The translations under genes were made by a program, and so were the position numbers. Positions 58,704-64,000 of a stretch of DNA of 64,000 nt are shown here, piece by piece. Numbering within the stretch: position 1 is the first letter of the stretch; every line of letters begins with the position of its first letter. Source of the stretch: Polynucleobacter corsicus (GTDB lineage: Bacteria; Pseudomonadota; Gammaproteobacteria; Burkholderiales; Burkholderiaceae); the NCBI RefSeq assembly GCF_018688255.1, contig NZ_CP061314.1, forward strand, positions 806,001-870,000. Reading direction: 5' to 3'. Below the pieces are notes generated by a model. It was not told where the DNA came from, did no database searches, and saw nothing but the letters and a program-made list of their open reading frames with translations.

Positions 58704-59509
58704 ACGGTAACCTCTTTAATCAGTGTTGCAAGCTCAGGTTGGAGGGTAATTTCAGGTACTTCTACTGGATCACCGTGAATATGGGTCCAGTAGATAATTT
58801 TGAGTTCACCAGTTGTGGTCTCGACTAGAGCTGATAAGCTTTCGACCCAGTCACCATCGTTGCAATACAACAGGCCATCGATTTCACGAATTTCTGCTTT
58901 ATGGATATGGCCGCATACGACGCCATCACAATTTCTGAGGCGGGCTTCTCTAGCCATGATGTGCTCAAAGTCCGCTATGTAGCTAACAGCATTTTTTACT
59001 TGATGCTTAAGATATTGGGAGAGAGACCAGTATTGCAGTCCCATCTTGACGCGCAACATATTAAAATAGCGATTGATATATAAAATAAAGGAATACAGCG
59101 AGTCGCCGACATAGGCAAGCCATTTGGCGTATTGCATGACACCATCAAATAAATCGCCATGGGTTACCCAAAGCTTACGTCCATCTAGGGTCGTATGTAT
59201 GACTTCTTCTTGAACCTTAATATCGCCAAAAGACATGCCAAAGTACTGCCGAGCTGCTTCGTCATGGTTGCCAGGAATGTAAATGACTTCAGTACCCTTA
59301 CGGGCTTTGCGCAATAACTTTTGAACCACATCATTGTGACTCTGTGGCCAATAAAATGACTGCTTCAAACGCCAGCCATCAATAATGTCTCCCACCAGGT
59401 AAAACTGATCGGCTTCATTGTGTTTTAAGAAATCAAGGAGGTAGTTTGCCTGACACCCTGATGTTCCGAGGTGTACATCTGAAATCCAAATCGCTCTGTA
59501 ATGCGTCAT
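58700..59509 (-). CDS. plcP: Calcineurin-like phosphoesterase, PlcP type (putative phospholipase C)
   Basis: 269 residues, cytoplasmic metallophosphoesterase fold. Metal motifs: ISDVHLG (D..H), VGDIIDGW, PGNHDEA, THGDLFD and GHIHKAE. Distant relative of UDP-2,3-diacylglucosamine hydrolase (LpxH), by which it would be labelled in many databases. In Pho-controlled clusters of other bacteria the same fold, PlcP, cuts phospholipid head groups to diacylglycerol. Here it heads the operon, has a strong Pho box, and is followed by a glycosyltransferase. That context supports PlcP over LpxH. Confidence 0.7.
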   Translation of the reverse strand: MTHYRAIWISDVHLGTSGCQANYLLDFLKHNEADQFYLVGDIIDGWRLKQSFYWPQSHNDVVQKLLRKARKGTEVIYIPGNHDEAARQYFGMSFGDIKVQEEVIHTTLDGRKLWVTHGDLFDGVMQYAKWLAYVGDSLYSFILYINRYFNMLRVKMGLQYWSLSQYLKHQVKNAVSYIADFEHIMAREARLRNCDGVVCGHIHKAEIREIDGLLYCNDGDWVESLSALVETTTGELKIIYWTHIHGDPVEVPEITLQPELATLIKEVTV

Positions 59510-59544
59510 GAGTACGTATTAAGCCGATTTATTATGAAGAGCTC

Positions 59545-59562
59545 ATGACACTTTTACGACAG
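59545..59562 (-). promoter_or_regulatory. Pho box of the plcP-agt-dgkA-olsB operon
   Basis: On the minus strand CTGTCGT-AAAA-GTGTCAT; each half matches CTGTCAT at 6 of 7 positions, the best site in this window. CATAAT (59531-59536) follows 8 bp on as a possible -10. It sits 36 bp before the plcP ATG, on the side facing that gene. Confidence 0.7.
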
Positions 59563-59593
59563 TTTGATGACTTGATTTATATTACGGCTAGAT

Positions 59594-60379
59594 ATGAAGC
59601 ATTCCCAACTAAGCCCCACCCCAAAACTCACCTCAACCCCGAGTAGTTGGCTTCGCTATTGGATCTGGATGCAAATCCTGTCACATGTGATTTGCGGAGT
59701 TTGCACGCTATCTTTTCTTTTCCCCTTCCTCAATCGAGATCAGAAAGACCGCCGCATACAACGATGGTCTAAGAAATTATTAAAAATCTTCCATATTCAG
59801 TTACGAGTAATAGGTGCCGAGAAATTGTCCTCTAACCCTTATTTGTTGGCATCAAATCACATCTCCTGGTTAGATATTCATGTAATCAATGCATTTAAGC
59901 CGGTCCGTTTTGTCGCTAAATCGGAAGTGCGGGGCTGGCCTGTATTTGGATGGATGGCACAGCAGCTAGGTACCGTCTTTATCCGCAGGGATAGTGCACG
60001 CCATGCGAGACAGGTAGTAGACCAGATGGCTCAGGTTCTCAAAGTAGAGTCGGTCTGTATTTTTCCCGAAGGCACTTCCACCTCCGGAGAGTTGGTATTG
60101 CCGTTTAAGCCCAATTTATTTGAATCAGCCATCCAAGCTCATGCGCCAGTCTTTCCGATAGTCATTGCTTATCGGTCTAGGTCCACGGGTCTGAGGAGTG
60201 ATGCTCCAGCCTTTATTGGAGATATGGGCTTACTGGAATCGATGTCCAATGTCATTGCTAGCCGGGATATAGAGGTGCATTTAAACCTAATAGAGCCCTA
60301 TTTAATGAGCAATACAAGCAATTCGGATCGCAAGGAGCTCGCTCTTTATTGCCAAGAGGCTATTAGTAAAACCTTATAA
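59594..60379 (+). CDS. PlsC/OlsA-like 1-acyl acyltransferase
   Basis: Membrane-associated O-acyltransferase. 261 residues with one N-terminal hydrophobic segment. Catalytic motif SNHISWLDIH (HxxxxD) near residue 91; acceptor-site motif FPEGTSTSGELVLPF resembles the OlsA/lyso-ornithine branch, though PlsC itself is possible. Divergent from plcP by 84 bp. A TATATT 10 bp before the ATG gives a nearly leaderless promoter. Paired with the OlsB-like gene, it could finish ornithine lipid synthesis. Confidence 0.8.
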   Translation: MKHSQLSPTPKLTSTPSSWLRYWIWMQILSHVICGVCTLSFLFPFLNRDQKDRRIQRWSKKLLKIFHIQLRVIGAEKLSSNPYLLASNHISWLDIHVINAFKPVRFVAKSEVRGWPVFGWMAQQLGTVFIRRDSARHARQVVDQMAQVLKVESVCIFPEGTSTSGELVLPFKPNLFESAIQAHAPVFPIVIAYRSRSTGLRSDAPAFIGDMGLLESMSNVIASRDIEVHLNLIEPYLMSNTSNSDRKELALYCQEAISKTL

Positions 60380-60386
60380 ACAGCAT

Positions 60387-60404
60387 ATGTAATAAAAGTG
60401 TCAT
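60387..60404 (+). promoter_or_regulatory. Pho box before ppk2
   Basis: ATGTAAT-AAAA-GTGTCAT, matching CTGTCAT at 5 and 6 of 7 positions. TACAAA (60415-60420) is a possible -10, 10 bp after. It lies 40 bp before the ppk2 ATG. Confidence 0.6.
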
Positions 60405-60444
60405 ATCCTAGAGGTACAAAGAGTTATCAGTACCGGAAAGAGAT

Positions 60445-61350
60445 ATGACGTCAAAGCATAAAGAAATAGATGAGTGGTACAAGCGCGCTCGGGAAGACAT
60501 TCTCGATAGCATGGATGAGGAGCTCGAAATGGAGCTCGATGATGATCGCTTATCACCTGATGGCGGAAGTGCCTCTGTAATACCTCGAAATGTCTACTTT
60601 AAGGAGTTGTTTCGCCTTCAAGGTGAATTGGTCAAGCTACAAGATTGGGTAGTTGAAAACAAACTCAAGGTGGCTGTTCTATTTGAAGGTCGCGATTCTG
60701 CGGGTAAGGGTGGCGCGATCAAGCGAATTACCCAACGTCTTAATCCCCGCGTTTGTAAAGTCGTTGCATTGACTGCACCAAGCGAGCGTGAAAAAACCCA
60801 GTGGTACTTTCAGCGCTATGTTGCAAACTTGCCTGCTGGTGGCGAGATCGTGTTGTTTGATCGCAGTTGGTATAACCGTGCTGGCGTTGAAAAGGTCATG
60901 GGATTTTGCAATGATGCCGAGTACGAAGAGTTTTTGCGCACGGTCCCTGAGTTTGAGCGCATGATTATTCGCTCCGGAATTATTCTGATTAAATACTGGT
61001 TCTCTATTTCAGATGACGAGCAATATAGCCGTTTCATGGTACGTATTCATGATCCACTCAAGCAATGGAAACTGAGTCCAATGGACTTGGATGCTCGCCG
61101 TCATTGGGAGGCCTATACCAAGGCAAAAGAGACCATGCTTGAGCGCACTAATATCCCTGAGGCACCTTGGTGGGTTGTGGCTGCAAACGATAAGAAAAAA
61201 GCCCGTCTCAATTGTATTTCGCATTTGCTGACTCAAATTCCTTATAGTGAAATTGCCCACCCTGAGATTACTCTGCCTGAGCGTGTTCATAACCCTGACT
61301 ATCTTCGTGGGCCTGTACCAAAAGATATGTACGTTCCTGAGATCTATTGA
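60445..61350 (+). CDS. ppk2: Polyphosphate kinase 2
   Basis: Transfers phosphate between polyphosphate and nucleotides. 301 residues. Walker A EGRDSAGKGGAIKR near residue 82 and Walker B LFDRSWYNRAGVE near 137 are typical of single-domain PPK2. A 50-residue acidic N-terminal stretch (MDEELEMELDDDR) precedes the fold. GGAAAGAGAT provides a ribosome site. The candidate Pho box upstream and ppx nearby suggest a polyphosphate buffer; ADP- versus GDP-preference cannot be told. Confidence 0.92.
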   Translation: MTSKHKEIDEWYKRAREDILDSMDEELEMELDDDRLSPDGGSASVIPRNVYFKELFRLQGELVKLQDWVVENKLKVAVLFEGRDSAGKGGAIKRITQRLNPRVCKVVALTAPSEREKTQWYFQRYVANLPAGGEIVLFDRSWYNRAGVEKVMGFCNDAEYEEFLRTVPEFERMIIRSGIILIKYWFSISDDEQYSRFMVRIHDPLKQWKLSPMDLDARRHWEAYTKAKETMLERTNIPEAPWWVVAANDKKKARLNCISHLLTQIPYSEIAHPEITLPERVHNPDYLRGPVPKDMYVPEIY

Positions 61351-61410
61351 TTTTTTAAATATCTGTCTCGGGGGGTGTTAACCTCTTGTAATTCACTAGG
61401 GGGTCGGTAC

Positions 61411-62238
61411 TTGAAAGCTAAGCACAGCATTACCAATAGAGAATTCAAGCTTCTGATTAAACCTCAGGGCTTAGATCGGCGCAGCCGAATTACCGCCTTA
61501 AGCGAACAAATTCTAGGTTTTTGTAAAAAGAATAAGGTGGAATTTTTTCACCTTGATAACGCGACTACTGGTTTACGTAATATTTATTTTTACGATACGC
61601 CAGGCGAAGATTTCAGACGCAACAACATCATTCTACGTGTCCGAGAATCCCGTCAAAACATCTGGGTGGATGACTGGTGCGAGGTTACCCTAAAGTGCCG
61701 TACTGATGATTTAGCTAAATCCCATCAATTTGATCCCTCGCCTAAAAAATCAATTAAGTCCCGATTACGACTAAAAGAAGAAATTCTACGAGGTGATGCG
61801 ATTGGAACAGCTAGAAGTATTTATTCTAATAATGCCATTTTAGATGCGGTGCCCATCGACAGCTTATTTGAAAAGTCACTAGCTAGCGTTGCCAAGTTCT
61901 TTCCCAGCTTGATTACTTTGCCAATTGATAAAAAATCACCCATCCGAATTGTGGGTGGCCGTACCAATAAGATTCTTGAGGCATGTCTTCCGATTGGCAA
62001 TCTAGTCTTTGGTGATGGCGTACAGGCCCATTGTGAGATTGCCATCTGGATGAAGAGCGTAGGCGATCCCATTGTTGGAGAGTTGGCCTTTTCTTATCGA
62101 GTCAACGATGCTAATCGGGGTCAAGATAAAGCCCATAAGCGCGCTGATAAGTTCTTCAAGAAGCTCCAAGTCGAACTAGAAAGTTGGTTAGAAATTGGCA
62201 GTACCAAAACAGCTTTGGTATACGGAAAGCCTGAGTGA
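61411..62238 (+). CDS. CYTH-like (triphosphate tunnel) domain protein
   Basis: 275 residues. Features recalling CYTH enzymes: SITNREFKLLIKP at the start (ExExK replaced by NxExK), NIYFYDTPGEDFRRNN, IILRVRES, and WCEVTLKCR. A later acidic residue in CEIAIWM fits the same beta-barrel. CYTH proteins bind triphosphates or polyphosphate, consistent with ppk2 60 bp upstream. The first Glu of the hallmark motif is missing, so activity is unsure. TTG 61411 is supported by AGGGGG at 61398-61403; GTG 61375 is an alternative. It overlaps chrA by 4 bp. Confidence 0.6.
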   Translation: MKAKHSITNREFKLLIKPQGLDRRSRITALSEQILGFCKKNKVEFFHLDNATTGLRNIYFYDTPGEDFRRNNIILRVRESRQNIWVDDWCEVTLKCRTDDLAKSHQFDPSPKKSIKSRLRLKEEILRGDAIGTARSIYSNNAILDAVPIDSLFEKSLASVAKFFPSLITLPIDKKSPIRIVGGRTNKILEACLPIGNLVFGDGVQAHCEIAIWMKSVGDPIVGELAFSYRVNDANRGQDKAHKRADKFFKKLQVELESWLEIGSTKTALVYGKPE

Positions 62239-62816
62239 GTTCTCAGATTCAAAATAATGCGCAGCTGACCCAGCTATCGAATACTCCTAGCTTACGCGAT
62301 CTATTTACTCAGTTTTTCATTATTGGCGCCGTTAGCTTTGGCGGGGGCATCATTGCTTACGAACGCATTCTCTTGGTAGAAAAGCGCAAATGGCTCAGTG
62401 CTGATGAATTTATGGCGTACTTAGCCATTAGTCAGACGATGCCGGGCTTAAACTCCGTGAACTTAGCAGTGCTTGCTGGAGATCATCTACGTGGTTGGCA
62501 GGGCGCCGTCATTGCTACCTTGGGCTTAATATTTCCGGGCTCATTGCTTGTACTTGGGTTTGGCATGATTTACGCTAGCGCTGCAGATCATCCTTCGATT
62601 AATCCCATCCTAACTGGAATTGCAGCGGCTGCCACTGGCTTACTAGCTGCAGTTACTTACAAAATTGGTGATACCCACTGGCGTCATGTGAAGTCCTTGG
62701 CCGTTATTATTTGCACATTTATACTGATGAGCATCTTCAAACTTGCGCTGCCATATGTGATCTTGATTATGGCGCCGATATCGATCTATCTGTATCGACC
62801 AGGTCAAACCCAATGA
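62235..62816 (+). CDS. chrA: Chromate transporter, first half (short-chain ChrA)
   Basis: Inner-membrane CHR-domain protein, one half of a split ChrA that exports chromate. 193 residues. FFIIGAVSFGGGIIAYERIL and QTMPGLNSVNLAVLAG are CHR hallmarks. GTG 62235 lies in a GTGA overlap with the CYTH-like gene. The second half follows with an ATGA overlap. Natural substrate may be other than chromate. Confidence 0.88.
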   Translation: MSSQIQNNAQLTQLSNTPSLRDLFTQFFIIGAVSFGGGIIAYERILLVEKRKWLSADEFMAYLAISQTMPGLNSVNLAVLAGDHLRGWQGAVIATLGLIFPGSLLVLGFGMIYASAADHPSINPILTGIAAAATGLLAAVTYKIGDTHWRHVKSLAVIICTFILMSIFKLALPYVILIMAPISIYLYRPGQTQ

Positions 62817-63340
62817 GCCTATTAATTCACTTGTCCTGGACCTTTGCCTTGCTTTCTGTTCTGGCGGTTGGTGGCGGTACTGCCGTGCTGCCAGAGATGC
62901 AAACCATACTTGCACATCAGTTTGGTATTGACCATACCCAATTTGTTCATATCTATAGTATTGGCCAGTTAGCGCCTGGCCCCAATATGTTGATGGTATT
63001 AGTCATTGGCTATCAAATTGCTGGGCTCATCGGTGTAGGCGTCGTCTTACTATCCTTCTTTTTGCCTTCAAGCCTGATGTGCTTTTACATGGGGAGGATC
63101 TGGAATCGTTTTGGAGAAAGTCCTTGGCGACGATCCATTCAAAATGCGCTTGAGCCCATTTCCATTGGGCTGATGTCATCGGGTGTTTATGCCGTTGCCA
63201 AGGCATCCGTAGTCAGTGGTATTACCTTGGCGCTTGCCCTGGTCACTCTGTACCTCATCCTCAGAACCAAGATTAATCCGGTATTGGTTATTTTGGGCTC
63301 TGGAGGACTTGGCGCCTTGCTGATGTTCTTTCTAAACTAG
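62813..63340 (+). CDS. chrA: Chromate transporter, second half (short-chain ChrA)
   Basis: Second CHR-domain protein of the pair, 175 residues. SVLAVGGGTAVLPEMQ and GQLAPGPNMLMVLVIGY match the CHR motif set. I use ATG 62813, overlapping the first half's stop by 4 bp; the frame extends upstream to 62711, but that would be inside the first gene. Convergent with the TonB-dependent receptor, 7 bp apart. Confidence 0.88.
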   Translation: MSLLIHLSWTFALLSVLAVGGGTAVLPEMQTILAHQFGIDHTQFVHIYSIGQLAPGPNMLMVLVIGYQIAGLIGVGVVLLSFFLPSSLMCFYMGRIWNRFGESPWRRSIQNALEPISIGLMSSGVYAVAKASVVSGITLALALVTLYLILRTKINPVLVILGSGGLGALLMFFLN

Positions 63341-63347
63341 TCAAACT

Positions 63348-64000
63348 TTAGAAAGTCCCTCTCAGACCTACCATCAGACTTCTACCTGGTTGTGGAGCAT
63401 ATAGTCTTACTGCCATTGGTGTAGTTGCATACCGAATTTGCTCATTGAGCAAGTTCTTCAGATTCATATACACAGTCCAATTCACATCCTTTACTTTTTC
63501 TGTGTAAGAGATACCAGCATTTAATAAGTTATAACTTGGGGCAGGACCTTGCTCCCAGCTCGCCAAGCGATTTTGCTGGTAGCTGTAAATATAAGTTGCA
63601 TTCGTAAGCCAGCCATCTTTTTGGTGCGCTAACTCTGCACCCAAGCGAGGAGCTGGCTGCAGAGGTAGGTTACCTCCCGCATCAAAAGTGCCATGTGAAG
63701 CATCACCAAACACTCGACTGCCTAAGCCGGTTTGATTCCAGTTATAGGTAAGTTCACCCTCAATACCTTTAATAGTCGCTGCTGCTTGCTGCGCAGTCAC
63801 TACGTTAAAGCCATTCCCTTGTTGCCCGCCATTATTAATAACGCTGCCAGTGTAGTAGCCATAAATATAGTTATTGAATCGATTGGCATAGACACTTGCC
63901 TTGCTCCTGAGCAATCCATTGGTCTTCTGAATATTGAACTCTAAGTTATGTGAGGTCTCTTTGGTGAGGTTAGGGTTACCAATATCAAAGGTAGCAGTGG
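63348..64000 (-). CDS. TonB-dependent receptor, C-terminal part (5' beyond window)
   Basis: Outer-membrane beta-barrel for uptake of a siderophore, cobalamin or metal complex. The frame is open to the window edge and reads ATFDIGNPNLTKETSHNLE near the edge, a standard motif of this family. The last residues (LMVGLRGTF) end in the terminal Phe used for outer-membrane assembly. About 217 residues are visible. A TTG at 63914 is internal. Substrate not determinable. Confidence 0.9.
   Translation of the reverse strand, partial: TATFDIGNPNLTKETSHNLEFNIQKTNGLLRSKASVYANRFNNYIYGYYTGSVINNGGQQGNGFNVVTAQQAAATIKGIEGELTYNWNQTGLGSRVFGDASHGTFDAGGNLPLQPAPRLGAELAHQKDGWLTNATYIYSYQQNRLASWEQGPAPSYNLLNAGISYTEKVKDVNWTVYMNLKNLLNEQIRYATTPMAVRLYAPQPGRSLMVGLRGTF

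Noticed and set aside
58700..59509. Assignment of the phosphoesterase as LpxH
   Set aside because: The fold is shared, but the Pho box, the coupled glycosyltransferase and the downstream lipid genes fit PlcP better; kept as an alternative only.

Overview
The window looks like chromosomal DNA of a betaproteobacterium of the Burkholderiaceae, most like a free-living freshwater Polynucleobacter. This is inferred from the protein sequences, the moderate base composition, a Bug-family receptor, and the gene order carA-carB-greA-yhbY-rlmE-ftsH-folP-glmM-pst-phoU-phoB-phoR. I see no tRNA, rRNA, CRISPR array, insertion sequence or phage gene. No stretch over 300 bases lacks a gene or gene remnant.

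Layout. (1) 1-11080: 3' part of the complex I operon (nuoF cut by the edge, then nuoG to nuoN), closed by an intrinsic terminator. (2) 11186-19914: a NUDIX hydrolase, a DUF1178 protein, a four-gene polar amino acid ABC importer, then mmsA, an old-yellow-enzyme oxidoreductase, a Bug receptor and a SprT-like protein. (3) 19927-28652: dnaQ, rnhA, a YafS-like methyltransferase, gloB and mltD, a familiar neighbourhood that here is split by an RND efflux pair between rnhA and dnaQ. (4) 28688-42046: prpE, carAB, greA, yhbY, rlmE, ftsH, folP, glmM. (5) 42084-62238: a long phosphate-centred region. (6) 62235-64000: a split chromate transporter and the 3' part of a TonB-dependent receptor.

The phosphate region is the most interesting part. 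It holds the pstSCAB-phoU-phoBR uptake and sensing system, a PhoA-type alkaline phosphatase, a secreted metallophosphoesterase, polyphosphate enzymes (ppx, ppk2 and a CYTH-like protein), and a tight minus-strand operon plcP-agt-dgkA-olsB with a PlsC/OlsA-like acyltransferase divergent from it. Reading by eye, I find 7+4+7 PhoB-box-like sites before pstS, ppx, the plcP operon and ppk2. Three of these share an AAAA spacer, and ppx has three half-sites in an 11-bp ladder. The simplest model is a Pho-controlled programme: import phosphate, mobilise polyphosphate, and replace phospholipids with glycolipids and ornithine lipids. The lipid roles are inferred from families and context.

Other points: a perfect terminator hairpin inside the first codons of folP; decayed mgtC-like and corA-like remnants next to each other between phoR and the alkaline phosphatase gene; apparently leaderless starts at a DUF1178 gene and glmM; and a palindrome that contains the stop codons of two convergent genes.
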